From positions 434,001 to 498,000 of the forward strand of contig NZ_SIZZ01000002.1 in NCBI RefSeq assembly GCF_004322705.1: a stretch of DNA of 64,000 nt. Direction: 5' to 3'. Under the pieces are notes generated by a model. That model saw only the letters and a program-made list of their open reading frames with translations, had not been told where the DNA came from and did no database searches. Numbering within the stretch: the first letter of the stretch is position 1; every line of letters starts with the position of its first letter. This document shows positions 1 to 9,068 of this stretch, piece after piece. The position numbers and the translations under genes were made by a program. Source of the stretch: Dyella terrae. Lineage in GTDB: Bacteria; Pseudomonadota; Gammaproteobacteria; Xanthomonadales; Rhodanobacteraceae.

Positions 1-2
1 TG

Positions 3-719
3 TTCGTCCTGACCGGCCTCGACGGCGATTTCAATCCGGCACGCATCGAGCGCTACCTCTCGCTGATCGAAGATTCGGGCGCCCAGCCTGTCGTGCTCCT
101 TAGCAAGCTCGACACCCGTGCTGACGGTGCGGAATTGATTGAAACGCTGCGAGCCCGATTGCCGGCTGGCACGCCCGTGCACGCCATCAATGGCAAGGAC
201 CCGGCATCCGTGGCGATCCTGGCGCAGTACCTCCAGCCTGGCGACAGTGCCGTGCTTGTGGGCTCCTCCGGTGCGGGCAAATCCACGCTCACCAACACCC
301 TGCTGGGCGATGAGCGCATGGCGACCAGTGCGGTGCGCGCCCACGACAGCCGTGGGCGACACACCACGACGCATCGCGCTTTGCTGCAACTGCCTACGGG
401 TGGCTGCCTGATCGACACGCCCGGCATGCGCGAGCTCAAGCTGACCGGCGAGGAAAACCTCGACCTGTTCGCCGATATCGAAGCCCTGGCCGAAACCTGC
501 CGGTTCGCCGATTGCGGGCATGGCAGCGAGCCGGGCTGTGCGGTGCAAACGGCGCTGGACAACGGTGAACTGTCCGCCGAGCGCTGGCGCAATTACCTGA
601 AACTTCGCGACGAGCGCGAGGAACAGGCGGCCACGCTCGAGGCCCGCTTGCGACGCCAGCGCGGGGGCCGTCCCCCGACGCGGCCGCATGCGCACCGTGG
701 TTCGCGCGACCGCGAGTAA
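3..719 (+). CDS. rsgA: RsgA, small ribosomal subunit biogenesis GTPase (5' truncated)
   Basis: Circularly permuted GTPase that acts late in 30S subunit assembly. The reading frame is open to the left window edge, so the N-terminal OB-fold is missing and about 238 C-terminal residues are visible (the family is about 300-350). Visible motifs: the permuted G4 as LSKLD, then the P-loop GSSGAGKST, the G2 region GRHTTTHR, G3 as DTPGMREL, and the C-terminal zinc knuckle with Cys/His in CRFADCGHGSEPGC. The basic tail (arginine/histidine rich) fits rRNA contact. It is followed 29 nt later by the QEGLA-motif gene on the same strand. Confidence 0.95.
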   Translation, partial: FVLTGLDGDFNPARIERYLSLIEDSGAQPVVLLSKLDTRADGAELIETLRARLPAGTPVHAINGKDPASVAILAQYLQPGDSAVLVGSSGAGKSTLTNTLLGDERMATSAVRAHDSRGRHTTTHRALLQLPTGGCLIDTPGMRELKLTGEENLDLFADIEALAETCRFADCGHGSEPGCAVQTALDNGELSAERWRNYLKLRDEREEQAATLEARLRRQRGGRPPTRPHAHRGSRDRE

Positions 720-748
720 GTACGCTCCACGGGTCAACGGAGGAAGGC

Positions 749-2020
749 ATGAACGCACCAGCCACGCTTGCACCCGACATCCAACGCTACGCTGACCTGG
801 ACAAGCGCCTGCTCGGCGCGTGCAAGTCCATTCGCATCCTTTCCTCCGTGGCGTGGCCCGCCACGCTGGAAAACCGGATGATCGAGGAGTTTGCGCGGGG
901 GCAGTTCTCGTTGCCGCAGGTGTACTACCACGCACCGGATTTCTCCGAAGTGCGCGCGGAGCTGGCCGCGATCGAGGCTGAGGCCGGGCACGACGATCCC
1001 CTGGGCGAATACCTTTGCCGGACCGCCGAATCCTGGCGCATTGCGGCCGAAATGCTCGAGGCGGTCGGCACGCATGACGTGACTCTGCGCTCGATCTCCC
1101 TGTACGGCCGGCCCGGCGATGCCATTCCCGGCAGCGACCGGAGCAACCTGGATGCGGCGCGCTATTTCGTCGAATTGTCCGATGAGCTGGGCTCGGACCT
1201 GCTGTCCGACGACGTCACCAACGATATTCCTGCCGATGTGTTGCGCGCGGACCTGACCCAGTCGCTCGACGATTTTTTCGGCGCCGGCACGATCAGCGTC
1301 GAAGTGGACGATGAACTCACCGCCAAGGCCGCCGCCGGTGCCACGCGCATTCGCCTGCGCGGCGGCACGACCTTCAGCGGCTACGACAAGCACCAGCTGC
1401 TGGCCCACGAGGCCTTCGTCCATTCGTTGACCGCCCTCAACGGCCGGGAGCAGCCCGTGCTCGCTTCGCTGGCGCGGACATCACCGCGCGTCACGGCGAC
1501 CCAGGAAGGCCTGGCTGTGTTTGCCGAGCTCATGTCCGGCGCCATCGACATTTCCCGCCTCAAACGCATCAGCCTGCGCATCCTTGCCATCGACATGGCG
1601 CTCAATGGCGCCGATTTCGTCGAGGTCTACAAGTTCTTCAAGGGTTGCGGCCAGTCGACCGGTGACAGCTTCCACTCGGCGCAGCGCGTGTTTCGTGGCG
1701 TGCCACCGGATGGTGGCGCGGCGTTCGCCAAGGACAACGTTTACCTGAGCGGGCTGCTCACGGTTCACACCTTTTTCCGCTGGGCGTTCAAGCAACAGCG
1801 CATGGACATGTTGCGGCAACTCTTTGCCGGAAAGCTCGCCCTGCATGACGTGATCAGCCTGCAGCCCCATTTCGAATCGGGTGTAATAGCGCAACCCCGC
1901 TGGCTTCCGCCCTGGATGCAGCATGCGCACGGGCTGGCCGGGAAGCTCGCCTTTTCCCTGTTCATCAACCGCATCCACATGGGACGCGTACAGGCGGAAT
2001 CGCTGTCGCTCAGCCTGTAA
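749..2020 (+). CDS. QEGLA-motif (DUF1704) putative metallopeptidase
   Basis: 423 residues. It belongs to the DUF1704 family, usually named 'flavohemoglobin expression-modulating QEGLA motif protein'. The signature TQEGLAVFAE is at about residues 251-260, and an HEAFVH (HEXXXH) motif lies at 220-225. From established knowledge, eukaryotic relatives (MATCAP/KIAA0895L) are zinc tyrosine carboxypeptidases using HEXXXH plus a downstream glutamate, here E253 of QEGLA. A zinc peptidase fold is therefore likely; the bacterial substrate is unknown. The ATG is preceded by GGAGGAAGGC, a strong ribosome binding site. It may be co-transcribed with rsgA. No signal peptide is visible, so it is probably cytoplasmic. 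Confidence 0.85.
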   Translation: MNAPATLAPDIQRYADLDKRLLGACKSIRILSSVAWPATLENRMIEEFARGQFSLPQVYYHAPDFSEVRAELAAIEAEAGHDDPLGEYLCRTAESWRIAAEMLEAVGTHDVTLRSISLYGRPGDAIPGSDRSNLDAARYFVELSDELGSDLLSDDVTNDIPADVLRADLTQSLDDFFGAGTISVEVDDELTAKAAAGATRIRLRGGTTFSGYDKHQLLAHEAFVHSLTALNGREQPVLASLARTSPRVTATQEGLAVFAELMSGAIDISRLKRISLRILAIDMALNGADFVEVYKFFKGCGQSTGDSFHSAQRVFRGVPPDGGAAFAKDNVYLSGLLTVHTFFRWAFKQQRMDMLRQLFAGKLALHDVISLQPHFESGVIAQPRWLPPWMQHAHGLAGKLAFSLFINRIHMGRVQAESLSLSL

Positions 2021-2026
2021 GGGGCG

Positions 2027-2055
2027 AAAAAAACCGGCACACGAGGGTGCCGGTT
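2027..2055 (-). terminator. Intrinsic terminator facing leftward
   Basis: A perfect 9-bp stem (2032-2040 with 2047-2055, 6-nt loop) is flanked on its left by a run of A. Read on the minus strand this is a hairpin followed by seven U, so it terminates leftward transcription. On the plus strand it has no U-tract, though the hairpin sits just after the QEGLA gene stop. Confidence 0.65.
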
Positions 2056-2482
2056 GCCATGACCAAGATGGTCAGAAACGTGTTGCCGGTGAGCATCCGG
2101 TCCTGGCCGGCCGGTTGAGGCCGTCGAAGGGTGCTCGCAGATCCGGCGGTGGCGTGCGTGATGCGCCCGCCTCGAAGGCGCCGCGCCAGCCGTCAAGCAT
2201 CGTATCCAGACCCACCCTATCGGCAGGACGGTGACGGGCTTTAGCGACGACGTTGCCGTCTTTCCACCGGAAGCGATTCGGCCCTGCTCCTGCGACCTCA
2301 TGTCGCAGCTTCTTTCGTGCCGCAATGCAACATGCGATGTAATTCAGCAGGCTCCAGCTGTCGGTTGACTGAGCGTCGTTTGCGCAACGCAGGCGTATGG
2401 ACAAGGCATGGCCTTACGCAGTGTTAACATCGCGAAATACCGCTATTCGCGGCCCTCTATCCCCCTTCAGATAGCGCATCCC
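2056..2482. other. Intergenic stretch, possible weak leftward ORF
   Basis: About 425 bases without a convincing gene. A leftward frame (2404 down to 2072, TTG start, 110 codons) ends 16 nt before the leftward terminator, but I recognise no family in it, it has a rare start and no clear ribosome binding site. The right end must hold the maeB promoter and leader. An in-frame ATG for maeB also exists at 2408 but is not preferred. Confidence 0.4.
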
Positions 2483-4762
2483 ATGGCCCTCCCCGAAGAA
2501 CTTCGCCTCGCCGCCCTCGAATACCACCGCCAGCCGCGCCCCGGAAAGATCAAGGTCACCGCGACCAAGGCGATGGTGACCCAGCGCGATCTGTCGCTGG
2601 CCTATTCGCCGGGCGTTGCCTACGCCTGCGAAGCGATCGTCGAGGACCCCAATGCCGCCAGCGAAATGACCGCGCGCGGCAACCTGGTGGCCGTGATCAC
2701 CAATGGCACCGCCGTGCTGGGCCTGGGCGACATCGGCCCGCTGGCCGGCAAGCCGGTGATGGAAGGCAAGGGCGTGCTGTTCCAGAAGTTCGCCGGCATC
2801 GATGTGTTCGACATCGAGATCAATGAGCGCGACCCGGACAAGCTGGTCGACATCATTGCCAGCCTCGAACCGACGTTCGGCGGCATCAACCTTGAGGACA
2901 TCAAGGCGCCGGAGTGCTTCATCGTCGAGCGCAAGCTGCGCGAGCGCATGAAGATCCCGGTATTCCACGATGACCAGCACGGCACCGCGATCATCGTGGG
3001 TGCCGCCGTGACCAACGCGCTGGAAGTGGTCGGCAAGAAATTTGAAGACGTGAAGCTCGCCACCGCCGGTGCCGGCGCGGCCGGCATCGCCTGCCTGGAC
3101 ATGCTGGTGGCGCTGGGCCTGAAGCCCGAGAACATCCTGGCCTACGATCGCGAAGGCGTGCTTTACACCGGCCGTGACCACATGGACCCGGACAAGCAGC
3201 GCTACGCCCGTGACACCAAGGCGCGCACGCTGGCTGAAATCGTCGAGGGCGCCGACATCTTCCTGGGCCTGTCCGCCGGTGGCGTGCTCAAGCCGGAGAT
3301 GGTCGCCACGATGGCCGACAAGCCGATCATCCTGGCGCTGGCCAACCCGAACCCGGAGATCGCCCCGGAAGAAGCCAGGAAGGTTCGCCCGGACTGCATC
3401 ATCGCGACGGGTCGCTCGGATTACCCGAACCAGGTCAACAACGCCCTGTGCTTCCCGTACATCTTCCGCGGCGCGCTGGACGTGGGCGCCACGGGCATCA
3501 ATGAAGCCATGAAGCTCGCCTGCGTGCGCGCCATCGCCGAGCTGGCCCGCATGGAAGCCGGCGACCTGGCGAGCGCCTACGGCGGTGACGTGCCGACCTT
3601 CGGCGTGGATTATTTGATCCCGCGTCCGTTCGATCCGCGCCTGCTGGTGATGCTGGCGCCGGCCGTGGCGCAGGCCGCCATGGATTCGGGCGTCGCCACG
3701 CGCCCGATCGCCGACATGGACGTGTACAAGGAAAAGCTGGGCCAGTTCATCTACCGCACCGGCCTGCTGATGAAGCCGGTGTACGAGCGCGCCCGTGCTG
3801 ATCGCAAGCGCGTGGTTTACGCCGAGGGCGAGGAAGAGACCGTATTGCGCGCGGTGCAGACGGTGATCGACGAGCGTCTGGCGTTCCCGATCCTGATCGG
3901 CCGTCCGGACGTGATCGAAACCCGCATCCAGCGCCTGGGTCTGCGCATGAAGCCCGGCGTGGATTTCGAGCTGACCAACATCAATGACGATCCGCGTTTC
4001 AACGACTACTGGCAGCAGTACCACGCGCTGACCGAGCGTCGCGGCGTGTCGCCGGCAGCGGCGAAGAACCTGCTGCGTTCGCGCCCGACGCTGATCGCCT
4101 CGCTGATGGTCGAGCGCGGTGAAGCGGACGCGATGATCTGCGGCCTGGTCGGTCGCTTCCACAAGAAGCTTGGCTACATGCGCAGCGTGTTCGGCCTGGA
4201 TCCGGGCGTGTCCTGCACGTCGGCGATGACGGGCGTCATCAACGACCAGGGCGCGTGGTTCTTCCTCGACACCCACGTGCAGGTCGATCCCACCGCCGAA
4301 CAGATCGCCGAAGCCACGCTGCAGGCCAGCTACCGCCTGAAGCTGTTCGGCATCGAGCCGAAGGTCGCGCTGCTGTCGCATTCGAACTACGGCAGCCACG
4401 AAAACGCCAGCGCGGCAAAGATGCGCAAGGTGTACGAGCTGCTGAAGAATCGCGTGCCCAAGCTCGAGATCGACGGTGAGATGCAGGCCGACACGGCATG
4501 GGACGAGGGCCTGCGCACGCGCATGTTCCCGAATACCACGCTGACGGGCCGCGCGAATCTGTTCGTGATGCCGAATCTCGATGCCGCCAACATCACGTAC
4601 AACATGGTGCGCGTGATGACGGACGGCGTGGCGATCGGTCCCATCCTGATGGGTATCGACAAGCCGGCTCACATCCTCACGCCGGCGTCGACACCGCGCC
4701 GCGTGGTCAACATGACGGCGATTGCCGCCGTGGATGCGCAGATCCGCGCTGTGCGGGGGTAG
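2483..4762 (+). CDS. maeB: NADP-dependent malic enzyme MaeB (malic enzyme-phosphotransacetylase fusion)
   Basis: Oxidative decarboxylation of malate to pyruvate with NADP+, supplying pyruvate and NADPH. With the ATG at 2483 the protein is 759 residues, the same length as E. coli MaeB, and starts [15 protein letters not shown], the family beginning. An in-frame ATG at 2408 would add 25 unrelated residues and is rejected. Residues 1 to about 420 are the malic enzyme part ([21 protein letters not shown], the NAD(P)-fold [13 protein letters not shown]). Residues from about 430 onward are the phosphotransacetylase-like regulatory domain, which in this family binds acetyl-CoA but lacks transferase activity. 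Its product pyruvate is the substrate of AceE encoded just downstream, though a repeat element separates the two. Confidence 0.95.
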   Translation: MALPEELRLAALEYHRQPRPGKIKVTATKAMVTQRDLSLAYSPGVAYACEAIVEDPNAASEMTARGNLVAVITNGTAVLGLGDIGPLAGKPVMEGKGVLFQKFAGIDVFDIEINERDPDKLVDIIASLEPTFGGINLEDIKAPECFIVERKLRERMKIPVFHDDQHGTAIIVGAAVTNALEVVGKKFEDVKLATAGAGAAGIACLDMLVALGLKPENILAYDREGVLYTGRDHMDPDKQRYARDTKARTLAEIVEGADIFLGLSAGGVLKPEMVATMADKPIILALANPNPEIAPEEARKVRPDCIIATGRSDYPNQVNNALCFPYIFRGALDVGATGINEAMKLACVRAIAELARMEAGDLASAYGGDVPTFGVDYLIPRPFDPRLLVMLAPAVAQAAMDSGVATRPIADMDVYKEKLGQFIYRTGLLMKPVYERARADRKRVVYAEGEEETVLRAVQTVIDERLAFPILIGRPDVIETRIQRLGLRMKPGVDFELTNINDDPRFNDYWQQYHALTERRGVSPAAAKNLLRSRPTLIASLMVERGEADAMICGLVGRFHKKLGYMRSVFGLDPGVSCTSAMTGVINDQGAWFFLDTHVQVDPTAEQIAEATLQASYRLKLFGIEPKVALLSHSNYGSHENASAAKMRKVYELLKNRVPKLEIDGEMQADTAWDEGLRTRMFPNTTLTGRANLFVMPNLDAANITYNMVRVMTDGVAIGPILMGIDKPAHILTPASTPRRVVNMTAIAAVDAQIRAVRG

Positions 4763-4769
4763 CCCGCGC

Positions 4770-4925
4770 CGGTGGCGCGGGCGGTGAGGTCGCCAGCTTC
4801 GCTGGCTGTGAACAGTAAACAGTAAGAGCGGGCTCGGCATCTTGCAGCGACGCTCCCTGCTTTTACCGTTCACCGTTTACAGCCCGCGCCAGCGGGCGAC
4901 TTCACAGCGAGCGCAGCGAGCGGCC
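4770..4925. repeat. Dispersed palindromic intergenic repeat, copy 1
   Basis: Large imperfect inverted repeat between maeB and aceE. The core arms (about 4803-4832 and 4855-4887) contain the pairs GTGAACAGTAAACAGTAAGAG and its near-complement around TTTTACCGTTCACCGTTTAC, with a 22-nt loop. Outer arms continue with GCGGG/CCCGC and CGCCAGC elements. The same core occurs at about 31.36-31.57 kb, so this is a repeat family, not a local terminator. Confidence 0.75.
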
Positions 4926-5145
4926 CCCCGCGCCCGCCAGACCACTGTCGCCAAAACGCTGTACCCCCACCAGTTTCCCGCCGACCATTCGCGGAGCACC
5001 CCCAGCGGGCGCTCCAACATGCGGTTCCGCATGGCAAAGCAAATTGTCGGCCAGCCCTCCAGAGGGCTAAACTCAGGCGTTCACCCGCGCTCCCCCAGCG
5101 CCGGGCATTCACCAGCTTTGCGCCGCCAGGCGCCGCGGAGAAGTT

Positions 5146-7839
5146 ATGGATCAGCTCGACGATATCCTCCACCAGGACCTCGATCCCACCGAAACCCAGG
5201 AATGGGTCGACTCGCTCAATGCGGTCATCAATCACGATGGCACCGAGCGTGCGCATTACCTGCTGGAGAAGCTGGTCGATTCCACGCGTCGCGCGGGCGG
5301 CTACCTGCCGTTCAATCCGACCACCGAATACGTCAACACCATCCCGTCCAGCAAGGAGGCCAAGAGCCCCGGCGATGCGGCGATGGAATGGCGTATCCGT
5401 ACGCTGGTCCGCTGGAACGCGATGGCGATGGTGGTGCGTGCAAACCGCAAGCCCGGTGAGCTGGGCGGCCATATCGCCAGCTTCGCTTCGTCGGCCACGC
5501 TGTATGACGTCGGCTTCAATCATTTCTGGCGCGCACCGAGTGCCGAGCATCCGGGCGACCTGGTGTTCCATCAGGGCCATTCGAGCCCGGGCATCTATGC
5601 CCGCTCGTTCCTGGAAGGCCGCATCAGCGAAGAGCAGCTGGATCTGTTCCGCATGGAAGTGGCCGGTCACGGCAAGGGCCTGTCTTCGTACCCGCATCCG
5701 TGGCTGATGCCCGATTACTGGCAGGTGCCGACGGTGTCGATGGGCCTCGGCCCGATCCAGGCCATCTACCAGGCGCAGTTCTGGAAGTACCTCGAGCATC
5801 GCGGCCTGATCCCCAAGAGCGACCGGAAGATCTGGTGCTTCATGGGCGACGGCGAAACCGACGAGCCCGAATCCCTCGGCGCGATCTCGCTGGCCGGCCG
5901 CGAAGGCCTGGACAACCTGATCTTCGTGATCAACTGCAACCTGCAGCGCCTGGACGGTCCGGTGCGCGGCAACGGCAAGATCATCCAGGAACTCGAAGGC
6001 GTGTTCCGTGGCGCCGGCTGGAACGCCATCAAGGTGGTCTGGGGCAGCTACTGGGATCCGCTCCTGGCGCGCGATACCACCGGCACGCTGCGCAAGCTGA
6101 TGATGGAAACCGTCGACGGCGAGTACCAGGCCTGCAAGGCCTTCGGTGGCGCTTACACGCGCGAGCACTTCTTCAACAAGTATCCGGAAACCGCGCAGCT
6201 GGTCGCCAACCTGTCCGATGACGACATCTGGCGCCTGAACCGCGGTGGGCACGATCCGCACAAGGTGTACGCCGCCTACAACCAGGCCGTGAACACCAAG
6301 GGCATGCCGACCGTGATCCTGGCCAAGACGGTCAAGGGCTATGGCATGGGCGCCGCCGGCGAGTCGCAGAACCCGACGCACCAGCAGAAGAAGCTGGACG
6401 ACGAGGCCGTGCGCCACTTCCGCGACCGCTTCAACATCCCGGTGCCGGACGACCAGCTCAAGGACGTGCCGTACTACCACCCGGGCAAGGATTCGCCGGA
6501 AGTGCAGTACATGATGGAGCGTCGCCGTTCGCTCGGCGGTTCGCTGCCGCAGCGTCGTCGTACGTCCGATGTGAAGCTCAAGGCGCCGGAACTGTCGGCG
6601 TTCGAGCAGATCACCAAGGGCAGCGGCGATCGCGAGATATCCACGACCATGGCACTCGTCCGTGGCATGAACCTGATGCTGCGCGACAAGCAGATCGGAG
6701 AGCGCATCGTGCCGATCGTGGCCGACGAAGCGCGCACGTTCGGCATGGAAGGCATGTTCCGTCAGATCGGCATCTACGCGCCGTTCGGCCAGAAGTACCG
6801 CCCGCAGGACGCCGACCAGCTGCTGTACTACCGCGAAGACCAGAAGGGCCAGGTGCTGCAGGAAGGCATCTCCGAGGCCGGCGGCATGGCCGCCTGGATG
6901 GCTGCGGCGACGAGCTACAGCATCAGCAACGTGCCGATGCTGCCGTTCTTCGTGTACTACTCGATGTTCGGTTTCCAGCGCATCGGCGATCTGGCCTGGG
7001 CGGCGGGCGACATGCGTGCGCGCGGCTTCCTGATCGGCGGCACCGCCGGTCGTACGACGATCAATGGTGAAGGCCTGCAGCACGAAGACGGTCATTCGCA
7101 CCTGCTTTCCGGCGCGATCCCGAGCGTGAAGTCGTATGACCCGACCTTCTCCTACGAAGTGGCGGTGATCATGCAGGACGGCACGCGCCGCATGCTGCAG
7201 GAGCAGGAGGATGTGTACTACTACATCACCGTGATGAACGAGAACTACACCCACCCGGATATGCCGCAGGGCGCCGAGGAGGGCATCATCAAGGGCATGT
7301 ACCTGTTCAAGGACGCCGGCAAGCCGAAGAAGGGCGAGCCGCGCGTGCAGCTGCTGGGTTCGGGCACCATCCTGCGTGAAGTCATCGCCGCGGCCGAGCT
7401 GCTGGAGAAAGATTTCGGTGTTACCGCCGACATCTGGTCCTGCCCGAGCTTCAGCGAACTGCGTCGCGAAGGTTTCGACGCCGAGCGCTGGAACCGCCTG
7501 CATCCGGAAGCCGATCAGCGCGTGCCGTACGTCACCGGCCTGCTGCAGGATCGTCAGGGTCCGGCCGTGGCCGCCACGGATTACGTGCGCGAATACGCCG
7601 ACCAGATCCGCGCGTTCATCCCCGATGGTAAGCACTACACCGTGCTGGGTACGGACGGATACGGCCGCAGCGACACGCGTGCGCATTTGCGAGGCTTCTT
7701 CGAAGTCGACCGTTACTGGATCGCCCACGCTGCACTCGCTGCGCTGGCGAAGGAAGGCAAGGTCAATCCGAAGGATGTCAGCCGCGCCATCAAGACCTAC
7801 AAGCTGGATCCGGACAAGCCGAACCCGCTGTACGTCTGA
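5146..7839 (+). CDS. aceE: Pyruvate dehydrogenase E1 component, homodimeric type
   Basis: Thiamine diphosphate enzyme that decarboxylates pyruvate and transfers the acetyl group to the lipoyl arm of E2. 897 residues, versus 887 in E. coli AceE. The thiamine diphosphate motif is visible as GDGETDEPES followed by NCNLQRLDGPV. The substrate and dimer region contains PHPWLMPDYWQVPTVSMGLG. The start ATG follows GGAGAAGTT. The E2 and E3 genes are not adjacent here but 18 kb away (26187-29774) on the same strand. A strong hairpin terminator follows directly, so aceE is a separate transcription unit. Confidence 0.97.
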   Translation: MDQLDDILHQDLDPTETQEWVDSLNAVINHDGTERAHYLLEKLVDSTRRAGGYLPFNPTTEYVNTIPSSKEAKSPGDAAMEWRIRTLVRWNAMAMVVRANRKPGELGGHIASFASSATLYDVGFNHFWRAPSAEHPGDLVFHQGHSSPGIYARSFLEGRISEEQLDLFRMEVAGHGKGLSSYPHPWLMPDYWQVPTVSMGLGPIQAIYQAQFWKYLEHRGLIPKSDRKIWCFMGDGETDEPESLGAISLAGREGLDNLIFVINCNLQRLDGPVRGNGKIIQELEGVFRGAGWNAIKVVWGSYWDPLLARDTTGTLRKLMMETVDGEYQACKAFGGAYTREHFFNKYPETAQLVANLSDDDIWRLNRGGHDPHKVYAAYNQAVNTKGMPTVILAKTVKGYGMGAAGESQNPTHQQKKLDDEAVRHFRDRFNIPVPDDQLKDVPYYHPGKDSPEVQYMMERRRSLGGSLPQRRRTSDVKLKAPELSAFEQITKGSGDREISTTMALVRGMNLMLRDKQIGERIVPIVADEARTFGMEGMFRQIGIYAPFGQKYRPQDADQLLYYREDQKGQVLQEGISEAGGMAAWMAAATSYSISNVPMLPFFVYYSMFGFQRIGDLAWAAGDMRARGFLIGGTAGRTTINGEGLQHEDGHSHLLSGAIPSVKSYDPTFSYEVAVIMQDGTRRMLQEQEDVYYYITVMNENYTHPDMPQGAEEGIIKGMYLFKDAGKPKKGEPRVQLLGSGTILREVIAAAELLEKDFGVTADIWSCPSFSELRREGFDAERWNRLHPEADQRVPYVTGLLQDRQGPAVAATDYVREYADQIRAFIPDGKHYTVLGTDGYGRSDTRAHLRGFFEVDRYWIAHAALAALAKEGKVNPKDVSRAIKTYKLDPDKPNPLYV

Positions 7840-7853
7840 TGCGTTGCATCGCT

Positions 7854-7889
7854 AAAAAAGAAACCCGCCGTCATGGCGGGTTTCTTTTT
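7854..7889. terminator. Bidirectional intrinsic terminator after aceE
   Basis: Stem AAACCCGCC/GGCGGGTTT (7861-7869 with 7875-7883, 5-nt loop) is extended by A/T runs on both sides, giving a U-tract in both directions. It serves aceE from the left and the DUF883-like gene from the right. Confidence 0.9.
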
Positions 7890-7939
7890 GCGCGTGAGAT
7901 GGGCCTGTCGGCAGCCCTTCGTCAGGCATCCGTGCCGTG

Positions 7940-8287
7940 TCAGTCGTCGTCGCGACTGCGGAACAGGTGGCGCAAGGCGAAGAACGCGCCGACGGTACCG
8001 ACGACGATGGCGGCGGTAGCGCCGGGATGACGCGCGACCTGGCGACGCAGGCGGCGGTACTGGTAATTCGCTTCGTCCGCGAAATCCTCGGCGGCATGCG
8101 TCATGCGTCGCGCATAGTCATTGCCATTGCGCCCAAAACGACGCCGCGCTTCGCGGCCGGCTTCGCGCCCGCGTTCCATCAGGGATTCCGCACGATCACC
8201 GGCTTCGCTGGCGTAATGATGTGCGCGTTCGCGCAGGTGTTCACCCACGCCATTCATGGTGCTTTCCAGATCGCGGTTTCGGGCCAT
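7940..8287 (-). CDS. DUF883/YqjD-like membrane-anchored helical protein
   Basis: 115 residues. The first 80 are strongly helical and charged with alternating E/R/A (an MNGVGEHLRERAH-type amphipathic helix), followed by one C-terminal hydrophobic segment (ATAAIVVGTVGAFFALRHLF) and a short charged tail, RSRDDD. This is the architecture of YqjD/ElaB/DUF883 proteins, small inner-membrane proteins of which some associate with ribosomes in stationary phase (known for E. coli YqjD). The family call is inferred from architecture; length and composition fit. GAGGAGGC lies just before the ATG. The opposite strand is open over the same stretch but looks like a shadow. Confidence 0.75.
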   Translation of the reverse strand: MARNRDLESTMNGVGEHLRERAHHYASEAGDRAESLMERGREAGREARRRFGRNGNDYARRMTHAAEDFADEANYQYRRLRRQVARHPGATAAIVVGTVGAFFALRHLFRSRDDD

Positions 8288-8424
8288 GTCGTGCCTCCTC
8301 TGTCCAACAGGCCTTTCAAACTGCCAGTGGAGGCGTGACCCCGGTGTAAACGCTGCCCGGCTCGTTCAGCTGCGAGCCTTATCCGTGAAAAGCGAGCCAA
8401 AAAAGCGGCCTCTGGCAGGCTTCG

Positions 8425-9009
8425 TCAGCGCAACTCGGCGGAGATGGCCGGTGCCTGCAACTTCCGGATCAGCCATCCCACTGCGACGACGAAAACCACG
8501 CCACCCAACAGCGAGCCGATCATCTCTCCCAAGGCGAATCCCCGGATCATCGGATACAGCAGTTCGGCATCGCCCGGAGGCATCATGGAACGCTGGTAAT
8601 CCATCGAATCCTGGAAGTAGTACGCCTGTACACCGACGTAAAACAGCAGCCACACGCCGTCGATCGCAAGCAGGGTGACCGTCAGGATTCGCCCGACGCG
8701 TCGACGCCACAACAGGCCCAGGCCGGCGAGTGCATGGATCACACACCACCCGGCCATCGAGCCGAAGACGGTGGTCATGTGATGCATGAACCAGAGGCTG
8801 ATGGGAGGCATGGGCGCGGGATGCATGCCGTCTTTCATCAGCTGGGCCTGCGATTCGAGCATTATCCTGTCAAACGGCAAGATGCCAAAGACGAAGGTGA
8901 ACAGCAGAAAAAACACCATGCCCAGCGCGCCGATACCGAAGAAACTCCAGCCGGTCGCGGTGAGCAGAACAGAGCGCGCCGGGCGCGTGATGTGGACAAC
9001 GTCGGACAC
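8425..9009 (-). CDS. Four-segment inner membrane protein, unknown
   Basis: 194 residues from a GTG at 9009 preceded by GGGGAAGG. Upstream in-frame starts give an arginine-rich, non-membrane extension and are rejected. About four hydrophobic segments are seen (GWSFFGIGALGMVFFLLFTF, a central MTTVFGSMAGWCVIHALAG, a third around VTLLAIDGVWLLFYVGV and a last GSLLGGVVFVVAVGWLI). The loops contain MPPISLWFMHHM and YQRSMMPPGD. I do not recognise the family. It lies 59 nt downstream of the CtlX-like gene on the same strand and may be the last gene of an MFS-CtlX-membrane protein unit. Confidence 0.7.
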   Translation of the reverse strand: MSDVVHITRPARSVLLTATGWSFFGIGALGMVFFLLFTFVFGILPFDRIMLESQAQLMKDGMHPAPMPPISLWFMHHMTTVFGSMAGWCVIHALAGLGLLWRRRVGRILTVTLLAIDGVWLLFYVGVQAYYFQDSMDYQRSMMPPGDAELLYPMIRGFALGEMIGSLLGGVVFVVAVGWLIRKLQAPAISAELR

Positions 9010-9068
9010 AGGCCTTCCCCCCGAATGGCTCCGGCAAGCATGCCTGAGCGACGCCCGTCTGGCGAGGG

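Noticed and set aside
2414-4873. Very long open frame antisense to maeB
   Set aside because: High-GC third positions keep the reverse frame open; the product is H/R/G/D-rich with no family blocks, while the sense strand encodes full-length MaeB.
4870-7728. 952-codon open frame antisense to aceE
   Set aside because: Same composition effect; sense strand is an unambiguous pyruvate dehydrogenase E1.
7937-8338. Rightward ORF over the DUF883-like gene
   Set aside because: The leftward frame has a good ribosome binding site, a helical domain plus C-terminal membrane anchor and a shared terminator; the rightward frame has none of these.
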